In this document: positions 1-8,577 of the stretch, piece after piece
How the letters are laid out: each line of letters starts with the position of its first letter
How positions within the stretch are numbered: position 1 is the first letter of the stretch
Assembly (NCBI GenBank): GCA_964574935.1
Contig: CAZNOZ010000029.1
Location: 1-27,098 of the forward strand
Length of the DNA stretch: 27,098 nucleotides
Direction of reading: 5' to 3'
Source of the DNA: JBBECE01 sp964574935
Lineage (GTDB): Bacteria > Pseudomonadota > Alphaproteobacteria > Rhizobiales > Devosiaceae
Translations under genes and position numbers: made by a program
Notes under the pieces: generated by a model
Database searches by the model: none
Told to the model about the DNA's origin: nothing
Seen by the model: the letters and a program-made list of their open reading frames with translations, nothing else

Positions 1-440
1 ACCTGGGCGACCTCGTCGGAGGACGAGATGGTCTTTTTGACCTTGCCCAGATACGCGACCACGTCGGAGACGGCCTTGTCGATGCCGCGCTTGAGGTCCA
101 TCGGGTTCATGCCGGCGGCCACCGACTTGATGCCCTCGTTGACGATCGACTGCGAAAGCACGATGGCGGTGGTCGTTCCGTCGCCGGCCACGTCGTTGGT
201 CTTGGTCGCGACCGAGCGCAGCATCTGGGCGCCCATATTCTCGAACTTGTCGTCGAGTTCGATTTCCTTGGCGACCGTCACCCCGTCCTTGGTGATGCGG
301 GGGGCGCCGAACGACTTGTCGAGAACGACATTGCGGCCCTTGGGCCCCAGCGTCACCTTGACGGCATTGGACAGGATGTTGACGCCGCGCACCATTTGGT
401 CGCGTGCGTCGGTGGAGAATTTGACTTCCTTGGCAGCCAT
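1..440 (-). CDS. groEL: Chaperonin GroEL (Hsp60), N-terminal part; runs off the left edge
   Basis: This encodes the large subunit of the GroEL/GroES folding chamber, a cytosolic ATP-driven chaperonin. The minus-strand reading frame from the ATG at 440 begins MAAKEVKFSTDARDQMVRGV and continues through TLGPKGRNVVLDKSFGAP and the nucleotide-binding GDGTTTA motif, all typical of the equatorial ATPase domain. About 146 of the usual 540-550 residues are in the window; the gene continues beyond base 1. The start is supported by an AAGGAG ribosome-binding site nine bases upstream. It lies 45 bp downstream of groES on the same strand and is almost certainly co-transcribed with it from the CIRCE-controlled promoter near 850-880. 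The identification is secure; whether this is the only groEL copy cannot be seen, and Rhizobiales often have several. Confidence 0.98.
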   Translation of the reverse strand, partial: MAAKEVKFSTDARDQMVRGVNILSNAVKVTLGPKGRNVVLDKSFGAPRITKDGVTVAKEIELDDKFENMGAQMLRSVATKTNDVAGDGTTTAIVLSQSIVNEGIKSVAAGMNPMDLKRGIDKAVSDVVAYLGKVKKTISSSDEVAQ

Positions 441-485
441 AGCTCGTTGCTCCTTGGTAAACTCGATAGACGCGTGGGCCGGGGC

Positions 486-776
486 CTAGCCCTCGATGAC
501 GCCCATGATGTCGGTTTCCTTCATGATCAACAGGTCTTTGCCGTCGATCTTGACTTCGGTACCCGACCATTTGCCGAACAGGATCCGGTCACCGGCCTTG
601 ACGTCCGGCGGGATCAGTTCGCCGCCATCGTCGCGGGCGCCGGGCCCGACCGAAACGACGATTCCCTCGGATGGTTTTTCCTGGGCGGTGTCGGGGATGA
701 TGATGCCGCCGGCGGTCTTTTCATCGGAATCGACGCGCTCGACGACCACACGATCGTGCAGGGGACGAAAGCTCAT
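486..776 (-). CDS. groES: Co-chaperonin GroES (Hsp10)
   Basis: This is the 96-residue lid of the GroEL chamber; a heptamer caps the folding cavity in the cytosol. The protein starts MSFRPLHDRVVVERVDSDEK, carries the mobile loop (about residues 17-33, EKTAGGIIIPDTAQEKP) that contacts GroEL, and ends in the usual DIMGVIEG. Length is normal for the family. The same frame stays open to 824, but the ATG at 776 gives the canonical N-terminus and has an AAAGGTAG ribosome-binding site just upstream, so it is chosen. It is the first gene of the groES-groEL operon and is preceded by a CIRCE inverted repeat and a matching promoter, so heat-shock control by HrcA is expected. Confidence 0.98.
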   Translation of the reverse strand: MSFRPLHDRVVVERVDSDEKTAGGIIIPDTAQEKPSEGIVVSVGPGARDDGGELIPPDVKAGDRILFGKWSGTEVKIDGKDLLIMKETDIMGVIEG

Positions 777-810
777 TGAACTACCTTTGGATGTCTGAAT
801 GTCGCCGCCT

Positions 811-839
811 GTTAGCACTCTCACAGAATGAGTGCCAAC
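811..839 (-). promoter_or_regulatory. CIRCE operator (HrcA binding site) of groESL
   Basis: The inverted repeat has 10-base arms, GTTAGCACTC at 811-820 and GAGTGCCAAC at 830-839, separated by nine bases. It matches the CIRCE consensus TTAGCACTC-N9-GAGTGCTAA with one mismatch in one arm. It sits about 35 bp upstream of the groES start and just downstream of the predicted transcription start, the standard arrangement for repression by HrcA. Confidence 0.95.
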
Positions 840-850
840 AGCCGCGGCAC

Positions 851-879
851 GAGATAGGGCGCCGCGGCGCCGGAGTCAA
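851..879 (-). promoter_or_regulatory. Predicted groESL promoter
   Basis: On the minus strand the hexamers TTGACT (874-879) and TATCTC (851-856) are spaced by 17 bases. The extended contexts, CTTGACT and CCCTATCTC, also resemble alphaproteobacterial RpoH-type promoters, so sigma-70 and heat-shock sigma are both possible. Transcription would start near 844, immediately before the CIRCE element. This is read by eye, without experimental support. Confidence 0.65.
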
Positions 880-1070
880 GTGCCGGCGAATCACCTTTAC
901 GCACCGCCGCGCCGCGAGGCGGTCGCAGATCGTGGGCAACGCCGGTTCGAACCGATGCGACGCCTGAAACCGGCGCCTGTCGCGCCGCGCCGCCGCTTTC
1001 GCCACTGGCCCCGCGATGCTAGGATTCGCGCGCCGACTGCTTCGTTTTGGTCAATCGGGGGACCGCCGGG

Positions 1071-2312
1071 GTGCGCAGCCTGGTCTATCTGTTCATGGCG
1101 ATCGTCAGCCTCAGCGCCGGCGCCACCGTCTATTTCGGTCTTGCCTTCACCCCCATCGAAGCCGGGCTCGTCGCCCTGGTGGCGGCGCTGGCCTGCTGGC
1201 TCGGCCTGGAGATGATGCTCAGGGGGCGCGCCGAAGCGCGCCTGGAGGAAGCCATCGAGGATCTCTCCCGGTTGCACGCGCGCGACGCGGCAGCCAATCA
1301 GGAGCTCTCGGAAAAGCTCGACGGCCTGCTCCGCCGCGACGTCGTCGCCCGCCTCGACGTACTGGAGGCCGACCTGTCGGTGCTCGGGACCGTGGTCCGC
1401 GAAACCGCCGAGACAATGGCCGCCCTTGAGGCCCGGATGACCGCGGCGCGGGCGTCGATTGCCGAATCCAGGCCCGAACCGGCGCCCGAGGTGCCGCCGG
1501 CGCCGGCCGGCGAACCCTCCCCGGTCATTCCGCCCGAGATGGTCGCCCAGGCGATCGAGGAGAACCGGCTGGTCTTCCACATGCGGCCCATCATCACCCT
1601 GCCGCAGCGGCGCACCCACGGTTACGATCTGGTGCCGCGCCTGATGCTCGAGGACGGCGAGCTGGCCGACCCGCCGGATTTCATGCCGCGTGGCCACGAC
1701 GGGCTTGTCGTCAGGATCGAGCGCATGCTCCTCGAGACCGCAGTCGAGATCGTCCGTCGGGCCCGCACCGACAAGGATCCCGTGACGCTCTTCGTGCCGC
1801 TCACCGGCGCCAGCCTGGAAGACGAGTTTGCCCGCGAGCAGGTCCTTTCGGTTTTGGAGGCCAATCGCGCCATCTGTTCGCTGCTCGCCTTCAGTATCGA
1901 CGATGCGGCCTACCGGGGGCTCGCCAGCTCCGAGCGCGATGCGCTCGAGGCGATTGCCCACAAGGGCGCGGCGCTGTGCCTGGACCACGCCACCTCGCTG
2001 CGCCGCGAATTCCCGGAACTCGCTCGCCAGGGCGTCAAGTACGTCAAGGTTCCCGCGGACAAGTTCCTGACCGCCCCGCAGACGCTGACCGACTTTCATC
2101 CCTCCGACGTCGCCGCCTTTCTCGCCCGCTCCGAAATCTCGCTGGTGGCCCGCGACGTCAGTGACGAAAACCAGATCCTGTCGCTGCTCGACGACGGCGT
2201 CGGCTTTGCCGAGGGCGACCACATCGCCCCGCCGTCGCCTGTCCGGTCCGATCTTCTCAGCGAGCCCGAGGACGAGGAACCGGGTCTAGCCGTCCGCCGG
2301 ATGAATCGCTGA
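1071..2312 (+). CDS. Membrane-anchored protein with coiled coil and degenerate EAL domain (TipF-like)
   Basis: The protein has about 413 residues. Two hydrophobic helices (about residues 3-25 and 28-50) are followed by a heptad-rich, likely coiled-coil stretch (about 52-130), a Pro/Glu-rich linker and a C-terminal EAL-like domain (about 170-395). This order matches TipF of Caulobacter, a c-di-GMP-responsive flagellum placement protein. The EAL signature is replaced by YDLVPRL, the Asn of the second metal motif is lost (LFVPLTGAS), and the DDFGTG-like motif reads LDHATS; the Lys of the KxD-like stretch (YVKVPAD) remains. Hydrolysis of c-di-GMP is therefore unlikely, while binding or scaffolding is possible. 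A GTG at 1071 with a GGGG stretch upstream is preferred; a TTG at 1047 would add eight residues. No flagellar gene lies in the window, so the TipF role is an inference from architecture only. Confidence 0.75.
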   Translation: MRSLVYLFMAIVSLSAGATVYFGLAFTPIEAGLVALVAALACWLGLEMMLRGRAEARLEEAIEDLSRLHARDAAANQELSEKLDGLLRRDVVARLDVLEADLSVLGTVVRETAETMAALEARMTAARASIAESRPEPAPEVPPAPAGEPSPVIPPEMVAQAIEENRLVFHMRPIITLPQRRTHGYDLVPRLMLEDGELADPPDFMPRGHDGLVVRIERMLLETAVEIVRRARTDKDPVTLFVPLTGASLEDEFAREQVLSVLEANRAICSLLAFSIDDAAYRGLASSERDALEAIAHKGAALCLDHATSLRREFPELARQGVKYVKVPADKFLTAPQTLTDFHPSDVAAFLARSEISLVARDVSDENQILSLLDDGVGFAEGDHIAPPSPVRSDLLSEPEDEEPGLAVRRMNR

Positions 2313-2337
2313 GTCGGTTGTCTTGCAGACCGGAAAA

Positions 2338-3195
2338 ATGAAACCCGTGCCGCCGCTCGCCGGCCTCTCGGTGCTGGCGCCGCACTACGAAGCGCTTCTG
2401 TGCGACGTCTGGGGAGTGGTCCATGACGGGCGCCGCGCCCATCCCGGGGCAGTCGATGCGTTGCAGCGCTTCCGCGAGGCGGTCGGCCCCGTCGTGCTGA
2501 TCACCAACTCGCCGCGCCCCGCCGCCGAGATCGCCCGGGACCTCGACGCGCTGGGCGTGCCCGCCAACGCGTTCGATGCGCTGGTGTCCTCCGGCGATGT
2601 CACGCAGGCGCTCATTCGGGCGCGCGCCGGGCAGCCGCTGCACTGGGTCGGCCCCGAGCGCGACCGGCCGCTGTTCGAGGGGCTGGACGTGACATTCGGT
2701 CCGGCGGAGGAAGCCGGGGCGCTGATAGTCACCGGTCTTCAAACCGATGACCAGACGCCGGCCGACTATGCCGAGCCCCTGAGCCGCTGGCGAGCGCTCG
2801 GCCTGCCGATGATCTGCGCCAACCCCGACATCGTGGTCGAGCAGGGCGACCGGCTCGTCTATTGCGGCGGCGCGCTCGGCGAGGCGTATCGCGCCCTGGG
2901 GGGAGAAGTGCTGATGGCGGGCAAGCCCTACCCGCCGATCTACGAGCGGGCCCGCGAACTCATCGACGAGGCCGCCGGGCGGGCCGTGCCGACGGCGTCC
3001 ATCCTCGGGGTGGGGGACTCGGTGCGCACCGACCTCACGGGGGCCGCGGCGATCGGCATCGACATCGTCTTCGTCGTCAGCGCGCTGCACGCGGACGAGC
3101 TGGGCGAGGGCGAGGCGCGGGCGCGCGCGGTCGCCGGGCTGGTCGCGCCGACGGGCGCCAGCGTCCCCGGTTTCGCGTCGCGCCTGAGGTGGTGA
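2338..3195 (+). CDS. TIGR01459-family HAD-type hydrolase
   Basis: This is a HAD-superfamily phosphatase of the NagD/PGP-like class, about 285 residues long. Motif I is CDVWGVVHDG (nucleophile Asp about residue 23), motif II is the ITNSPRP segment, motif III is the Lys in AGKPYPPIY, and motif IV is GVGDSVRTD. A cap domain lies between motifs II and III, as in 4-nitrophenylphosphatase-like enzymes. The substrate is unknown; the family is common in Alphaproteobacteria, often near ribF and ileS as here. The ATG at 2338 is preferred, though its GGA is close; a TTG at 2323 in the same frame would add five residues. It starts 25 bp after the EAL gene and 88 bp before ribF, so it may be co-transcribed. 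Confidence 0.88.
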   Translation: MKPVPPLAGLSVLAPHYEALLCDVWGVVHDGRRAHPGAVDALQRFREAVGPVVLITNSPRPAAEIARDLDALGVPANAFDALVSSGDVTQALIRARAGQPLHWVGPERDRPLFEGLDVTFGPAEEAGALIVTGLQTDDQTPADYAEPLSRWRALGLPMICANPDIVVEQGDRLVYCGGALGEAYRALGGEVLMAGKPYPPIYERARELIDEAAGRAVPTASILGVGDSVRTDLTGAAAIGIDIVFVVSALHADELGEGEARARAVAGLVAPTGASVPGFASRLRW

Positions 3196-3283
3196 GCGGG
3201 CCCGCCCGCCGCTTGCATTCACTCCATGGCCGGGGCAGGTTCGCGCCCCTCGGGCGCCGGGGGCGCCGCAGCGGAGCGCACCG

Positions 3284-4261
3284 ATGGCCTTTCACGTGCT
3301 CGACGGGCTCAGTGCCGTGCCGGCCGCGGTCCGGGGTTCGGTGGCGGTCATCGGCAACTTCGACGGCTGCCACCGCGGCCATCAGTCGGTTTTCGAAATT
3401 GGCGTCGGGATGGCGCGCCAGCGGTCCCTGCCGGCGCTGATGTTCACTTTCGAGCCGCACCCGCAGGACGTGTTCGCGCCCGCGCCCTTCATGTACCGGC
3501 TCACCGACGGCGACATGAAGGCGCGGCTGGCCGAGGCGTTGGGCTTCGACGGCATTGTGGTGATGCCCTTCACCCGTGACTTCTCCCGGCGCACCGCCGA
3601 CCAGTTCATCGCCGAGGATCTGCAGGGCGCCCTCGAAGTCGCCGCCGTGATCGTCGGCGCCGACTTCCGCTTCGGGCGCGCCCGGCAGGGAACGGCCGAG
3701 TATCTCGAGGCCGCCGGCGGGCGGCTCGGCTTCGACGTCATGGTCGCCGACATGCTCGACGAATCCGACGCGCCGATATCCTCCTCCCGCGTCCGCGACG
3801 CCCTGCGCGAGGGCCGTGTCGAGGCGGCAAATGAGTTGCTCGGCTACCATCACCTCATCGCCGGCCGGGTCATCCATGGTGACGCCCGCGGCCGCGATCT
3901 GGGCTATCCCACCGCCAATATCGCACTCACCCAGCTCAGCGGGCTGCGCCAGGGGGTCTATGCCTGCCGCGTGCGCCACGCCGGTCGCACTCACGACGCG
4001 GTTGCCAGCTTCGGACCGCGCGTCATGTTCGAGGACGCCGAGCCGCTTTTCGAGGTGCATCTGTTCGACTTCGACGGCGACCTTTACGACTCGGTGATCG
4101 AGGTGGCGCTGGTGAGCTTTCTTCGCGAGCAGCGCAAATTCGAAACCGTTCAGGCGCTCGTCGCCGCGATGGACCGCGACAGCGCGGAAGCGCGCCAGCG
4201 GCTGGGACGGGCCCGGGCGCTTTCCGGGCTCGACGCGCGGCTCGGCCTGTTCGGCCCCTGA
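3284..4261 (+). CDS. ribF: Bifunctional riboflavin kinase / FAD synthetase
   Basis: This enzyme converts riboflavin to FMN and then FAD in the cytosol. The N-terminal adenylyltransferase domain carries GNFDGCHRGHQ (about residues 24-34; usually GNFDGVHLGH) and ISSSRVRDAL. The C-terminal flavokinase domain (about 180-310) shows GRDLGYPTANI and the FEVHLFDFDGDLYDS segment. At 325 residues it is full length. A GGAG about nine bases upstream of the ATG supports the start. It lies between the HAD phosphatase and ileS; ribF-ileS-lspA is a widespread bacterial gene order. Confidence 0.97.
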   Translation: MAFHVLDGLSAVPAAVRGSVAVIGNFDGCHRGHQSVFEIGVGMARQRSLPALMFTFEPHPQDVFAPAPFMYRLTDGDMKARLAEALGFDGIVVMPFTRDFSRRTADQFIAEDLQGALEVAAVIVGADFRFGRARQGTAEYLEAAGGRLGFDVMVADMLDESDAPISSSRVRDALREGRVEAANELLGYHHLIAGRVIHGDARGRDLGYPTANIALTQLSGLRQGVYACRVRHAGRTHDAVASFGPRVMFEDAEPLFEVHLFDFDGDLYDSVIEVALVSFLREQRKFETVQALVAAMDRDSAEARQRLGRARALSGLDARLGLFGP

Positions 4262-4344
4262 CGGCGGGGGGAAAGCGCTGGCCATGGCCGGGCGCCCTTG
4301 CTAAAAGCCGACGCGATTTTCCAGCCCCCTAACGGACCGATCCG

Positions 4345-7335
4345 ATGTCCGACAAGCCGGCGGACGCCGCCAGCGGCACCGACTATTCCAAGACGCTGTT
4401 CCTGCCCCGCACCGACTTTCCGATGCGGGCCGGGCTGCCGAAGCGCGAGCCGCAATGGCTCGAGCGCTGGGAGAGGATGGACATCTATGGCCGCCAGCGG
4501 GCGGCGTCGAAGGACCGCGAGAAGTTCGTCCTGCATGACGGCCCGCCCTATGCGAACGGCGATATCCATATCGGCACCGCGCTCAACAAGATCCTCAAGG
4601 ACTTCGTCGCCCGCTCCATGCAGATGCTGGGCTACAACGCCGCCTACGTGCCCGGCTGGGACTGCCACGGCCTGCCGATCGAGTGGAAGATCGAGGAACA
4701 GTACCGCGCCAAGGGCAAGAACAAGGACGAGGTGCCGATCAACGAATTCCGCCGCGAATGCCGGGAATTCGCCGAGCACTGGATCGACGTGCAGCGCGAC
4801 GGGTTCAGGCGCCTCGGCGTCAACGGGGACTGGGAGAATCCCTACACCACAATGGCCTTCAAGGCCGAGGCCGCGATCGCCGACGAGCTGCTGAAATTCG
4901 CCACCTCAGGCCAGCTCTATCGCGGCTCCAAGCCGGTGATGTGGTCGGTGGTCGAGCGCACGGCCCTCGCCGAGGCCGAGATCGAATACCAGGACTACGA
5001 GTCCGATCAGGTGTGGGTGAAGTTCCCCGTGAAGCGCGTTCCGATGACCAGCATGCACGAGCGGCCTGCTGGTCAGCCTCGGTTCATTGAACTGTTCAAA
5101 GGGGCGAACGTTGTCATCTGGACGACGACGCCCTGGACGCTGCCCGGCAACCGCGCGATCTCCTATCGCGCGGACATCGCCTATGGACTCTACGAAGTCA
5201 CTTCGGCGCCGAGTGACAATTGGGCCAGGCCGGGCGACAAGTTTGTGCTCGCTGATGAACTGGCGGCTGCGGCATTGTCAAAGGCGCGCGTCGAGGAATA
5301 CTCCCGCCTTGGCGACGTAACGGCCGAAGAACTCGCGAGCCTCACCTGCCACCACCCCCTGCGCGGCCTGGGCGGTGGCTACGAATTCGACGTCCCCCTT
5401 CTCGACGGCGCGCATGTCAGCGAAGACGAAGGCACCGGCTTCGTCCACACCGCCCCGGGCCACGGCCGCGAGGATTTTGAGATCTGGTCCGAGCACGCCC
5501 GCGACCTCGAGGCGCGCGGCATCGCCACCGAAATCCCCTTCACCGTCGATGGCGACGGCACCATGACCGAAGACGCCCCCGGCTTCGAGGGCGCCCGCGT
5601 CATCGACGACAAGGGCAACAAGGGCGACGCCAACGAAAAGGTCATCGCGGCGCTGATCGAAGCCGGCATGCTGGTCGCCCGCGGCCGGCTCAAGCACCAG
5701 TACCCGCATTCCTGGCGCTCGAAAAAACCCGTGATCTTCCGCAACACCCCGCAGTGGTTCGTTCACATGGATCGCGACATCGACGGGGAGGGCGATACGC
5801 TCCGCGCCCGGGCGCTGGCCGCGATCGAGGCGACCCGCTTCGTGCCCGCCGCCGGTCAGGCCCGGTTGCGCGCCATGGTCGCCGAGCGCCCCGACTGGGT
5901 TCTCAGCCGCCAGCGCGCCTGGGGCGTGCCGATCTCAGTCTTCGTCGGCGTCGAGGACGGGGCCGTCCTCGAGGACCCGGCGGTCAACGCCCGCATCGTC
6001 GAGGCGTTCGAGAAAGAAGGCGCCGACGCCTGGTTCGCCGAGGGCGCCAAGGCGCGCTTCCTCGGCAACGAGCACGACCCCGACGGCTACGAACAGGTCA
6101 CCGACATCCTCGACGTTTGGTTCGATTCCGGCTCCACCCATCGCTACGTGTTGCGCGACAGGGAGCGCTGGCCGGACCTCGAATGGCCCGCTTCGCTCTA
6201 TCTGGAAGGCTCCGACCAGCACCGCGGCTGGTTCCAGTCCTCGCTGCTCGAAAGCTGCGGCACGACCGGTCGGGCGCCCTACGAGGCCGTGCTCACCCAC
6301 GGCTTCACCGTCGACGAGGACGGCCGCAAGATGTCGAAGTCGCTGGGCAACATCGTCGCCCCGCAGGAGGTGATGAAGCAATATGGCGCCGACATCCTCA
6401 GGCTCTGGGTCGCCTCGGTGGACTACGCCGAGGACCAGCGGCTGGGCGACACCATCATTCAGACGACGGTCGATGCCTATCGCAAGATGCGCAACACGCT
6501 GCGCTGGCTGCTGGGCAACCTGGCTCACTACGACCCGGCCGAGGCGGTTGCCTTCGAACAGATGCCCGAGCTCGAGCGGTACATTCTGCACCGGTTGGGC
6601 GAACTCGACGTGCTGGTGCGCGGGGCCTATGACGACTTCGACTACAAGCGCGTCTTTTCGGCGTTGTTCAACTTCATGACCGTCGATCTTTCCGCCGTCT
6701 ACTTCGACATCCGCAAGGACGCGCTCTACTGCGACCCGGCCTCGTCGGTGAAGCGCCGCGCGGCGCTGACGGTTCTCGACCAGCTGTTCAATTGTCTGTC
6801 CGCATGGCTCGCGCCGATCTTGTGTTTCACGATGGAGGAAGTCTGGCTGGAGCGGCATCCGGGCGCCGACTCCTCGGTGCACCTGAGGACCTTCCCCGAC
6901 AATTGTGGCACATGGTGTAATTCCGGATTGGCTGCGCGGTGGACGCAGATCCGCAAGGTTCGCCGCGTCGTTACTGGCGCGCTGGAAATCGCCCGCAGGG
7001 ACAAGACCATAGGTTCCTCCCTTGAAGCGGCACCCGATGTTTACATCGCAGACGCCGATTTGTACGTGGCTTTGCACGGTCACGACTTCGCCGAGATCTG
7101 CATCACCTCGGCCATCGACGTCATCCAGGGCGAGGGGCCGTCCGACGCCTTCCGGCTCGACGAAGTCCCTGGAGTTTCAGTGGTTTTCAAGCGCGCCGAA
7201 GGCAGGCGTTGCGCCCGTTCCTGGAAAATCTCGCCCGACGTCGGCGCCGACCCGGACTACCCCGATCTCAGCCCGCGCGACGCCCAGGCGATGCGCGAAT
7301 GGGCCGAACGCACCGTCCCCGAGGCCGCCGACTAG
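4345..7335 (+). CDS. ileS: Isoleucyl-tRNA synthetase
   Basis: This class I aminoacyl-tRNA synthetase charges tRNA-Ile. It is 996 residues long, normal for the alphaproteobacterial form. The HIGH-type motif is in PPYANGDIHIGTALNK (about 67-82), the CP1 editing domain follows (WTTTPWTLPGN and the later GTGFVHTAPGHG segment), and KMSKS is at about 662-666. The C-terminus contains a Cys-Arg-Ser-Trp segment and DPDYPDLSPRDAQAMREW, as in other alphaproteobacteria. The stop codon is directly followed by the lspA ATG, so the two are translationally linked. Two segments (about 5041-5330 and 6899-7085) use visibly more A/T-ending codons than the rest of the gene. Confidence 0.98.
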   Translation: MSDKPADAASGTDYSKTLFLPRTDFPMRAGLPKREPQWLERWERMDIYGRQRAASKDREKFVLHDGPPYANGDIHIGTALNKILKDFVARSMQMLGYNAAYVPGWDCHGLPIEWKIEEQYRAKGKNKDEVPINEFRRECREFAEHWIDVQRDGFRRLGVNGDWENPYTTMAFKAEAAIADELLKFATSGQLYRGSKPVMWSVVERTALAEAEIEYQDYESDQVWVKFPVKRVPMTSMHERPAGQPRFIELFKGANVVIWTTTPWTLPGNRAISYRADIAYGLYEVTSAPSDNWARPGDKFVLADELAAAALSKARVEEYSRLGDVTAEELASLTCHHPLRGLGGGYEFDVPLLDGAHVSEDEGTGFVHTAPGHGREDFEIWSEHARDLEARGIATEIPFTVDGDGTMTEDAPGFEGARVIDDKGNKGDANEKVIAALIEAGMLVARGRLKHQYPHSWRSKKPVIFRNTPQWFVHMDRDIDGEGDTLRARALAAIEATRFVPAAGQARLRAMVAERPDWVLSRQRAWGVPISVFVGVEDGAVLEDPAVNARIVEAFEKEGADAWFAEGAKARFLGNEHDPDGYEQVTDILDVWFDSGSTHRYVLRDRERWPDLEWPASLYLEGSDQHRGWFQSSLLESCGTTGRAPYEAVLTHGFTVDEDGRKMSKSLGNIVAPQEVMKQYGADILRLWVASVDYAEDQRLGDTIIQTTVDAYRKMRNTLRWLLGNLAHYDPAEAVAFEQMPELERYILHRLGELDVLVRGAYDDFDYKRVFSALFNFMTVDLSAVYFDIRKDALYCDPASSVKRRAALTVLDQLFNCLSAWLAPILCFTMEEVWLERHPGADSSVHLRTFPDNCGTWCNSGLAARWTQIRKVRRVVTGALEIARRDKTIGSSLEAAPDVYIADADLYVALHGHDFAEICITSAIDVIQGEGPSDAFRLDEVPGVSVVFKRAEGRRCARSWKISPDVGADPDYPDLSPRDAQAMREWAERTVPEAAD

Positions 7336-7830
7336 ATGACGAGCCCGTCGAGTCTTTCCGTGCGCACCGATCCCGGCTGGATCAGCCTGCAGGGGCTGGT
7401 GCTGGTGTTTCTGGCCGACCGCATCCACAAGGTCGCGCAAGTCCACTTCTTCGGCTGGCAGGGCGGAGAGGCGTTCACGGTGACGCCCTTCTTCGACTAT
7501 GTGCTCGTCTGGAACACCGGCGTCTCCTACGGGCTCTTGTCCTCGGTTCCGGCGCCGGTTCTGGTTGTCGTGATGGTCATCGCGGTTGCCGGGTTGGCCA
7601 TGTGGTGGCTAAGGGCCGAAACGGCGATGACCCGCTGGGGCCTGGCGTTATCCGTCGGTGGCGCGCTGGGCAACATCACCGATCGGCTCGTCTACGGCGC
7701 GGTGGCCGATTTCTTTTCCCTGCACGCGATGGGCGTGTATTTCTACATCTTCAACATCGCCGACATCGGCATCAGCGTTGGCCTGGTGCTGCTTGTCGTC
7801 GACATGTTCCGGCCGCGCCGCCATGGTTGA
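7336..7830 (+). CDS. lspA: Prolipoprotein signal peptidase (signal peptidase II)
   Basis: This inner-membrane aspartyl protease removes signal peptides from prolipoproteins after diacylglyceryl modification. The 164-residue protein has about four transmembrane segments (roughly 14-31, 71-92, 99-113, 137-157). The conserved blocks are WNTGVSYGLL, GGALGNITDR, VADFF and FNIADIGIS; the catalytic dyad is most likely Asp125 and Asp143. The N-terminal DQxTK-type motif is replaced by DRIHK, a mild deviation. The ATG directly abuts the ileS stop codon. A lipoprotein gene, a plausible substrate, follows 91 bp downstream. Confidence 0.96.
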   Translation: MTSPSSLSVRTDPGWISLQGLVLVFLADRIHKVAQVHFFGWQGGEAFTVTPFFDYVLVWNTGVSYGLLSSVPAPVLVVVMVIAVAGLAMWWLRAETAMTRWGLALSVGGALGNITDRLVYGAVADFFSLHAMGVYFYIFNIADIGISVGLVLLVVDMFRPRRHG

Positions 7831-7921
7831 CCGCAATATCGCCGGAATCTGGCCTTACCGGCGGCAATCGAATACGCTGGTGTGGTTCGCTTCGCTGCGG
7901 GCGCACGGGGTAAGGCGCGCA

Positions 7922-8560
7922 ATGGCAGGACCTTCAACCACAGCAATGCTGCGCCGGCTCGCCCGGCCGCTGGCGCTCGTCGTTGGCGTCGGCGCTGCGG
8001 CGATGACAGCGGCCTGCACCACGGTCGAGGGGACCAACGCCCTTACAAGCCCCCAGACATTCGAGCGCGAAGTGATGACGGAGACCCTCATGGGCATCGG
8101 AATTGTCCCCCGCGAGAATACCAAGGAGGCGCTCAACGCCCCGCGCGGGCCGCTGGTGGAGCCGCCCAATTCCGAAATGCTGCCGGAGCCGACCGAAAGC
8201 ATGTCCGCTATGTTGCCCGAGGATTCCGACAAGCCCGTGCTCGACCCGACCGGGCTCACCCAGGAAGACCTCCGACTCATCCGCGGCGCGCGGGTCTATG
8301 ACCTCGACATTGGCTCCGGACGCGAGCTGACACCCAAGGAAGCGCAGATCCTGACCGCGCGGCTGCGGCTCTATCGGGCCCAGCAGCAGCAACAGCGCAC
8401 CCAGCAGTCCGACTTCCCGCTGGAGATGCCGCCGCTGCATCTGTTCACCACCGTCGGCGACACCGAGTATATCTGCCTCGCCGAGAGCGGCGAGCTGGTG
8501 GCCCTCGACGATCCCGCCTGTCCGCCGGCGATCCGCGAGGCCCTGGCTGCCGAGCAGTAA
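7922..8560 (+). CDS. Putative lipoprotein of unknown function
   Basis: The product is 212 residues long. It has a basic N-terminus, a hydrophobic stretch (about 15-29) and a lipobox ending MTAAC, so lipidation at Cys32 and attachment to a membrane are expected. The mature part is rich in Pro, Glu and Gln, with a run of Gln interrupted by Arg near residues 149-160, and ends with two cysteines in the segments EYICLAE and DDPACPP. I recognise no catalytic motif. The ATG at 7922 is preferred because GGGGTAAGG lies six bases upstream; an ATG at 7946 would give a shorter signal peptide. It lies between lspA and rluB on the same strand. Similar small lipoproteins follow lspA in other alphaproteobacteria, but I do not assign a family. 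Confidence 0.8.
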   Translation: MAGPSTTAMLRRLARPLALVVGVGAAAMTAACTTVEGTNALTSPQTFEREVMTETLMGIGIVPRENTKEALNAPRGPLVEPPNSEMLPEPTESMSAMLPEDSDKPVLDPTGLTQEDLRLIRGARVYDLDIGSGRELTPKEAQILTARLRLYRAQQQQQRTQQSDFPLEMPPLHLFTTVGDTEYICLAESGELVALDDPACPPAIREALAAEQ

Positions 8561-8577
8561 CAGCCCCGTTCACAAAG

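Noticed and set aside
897..2222. A 441-codon minus-strand frame opposite the EAL gene
   Set aside because: Its composition is that of a codon shadow and the plus strand has a well-structured membrane-coiled coil-EAL protein. It also runs through the groESL promoter region.
3231..3283. GC-rich repeats of the GGGCGCCGGGGGCGCC type before ribF as a regulatory hairpin or riboswitch
   Set aside because: The stretch is too short for an FMN riboswitch, and its conserved elements are missing. GC-rich self-complementarity is expected by chance here.
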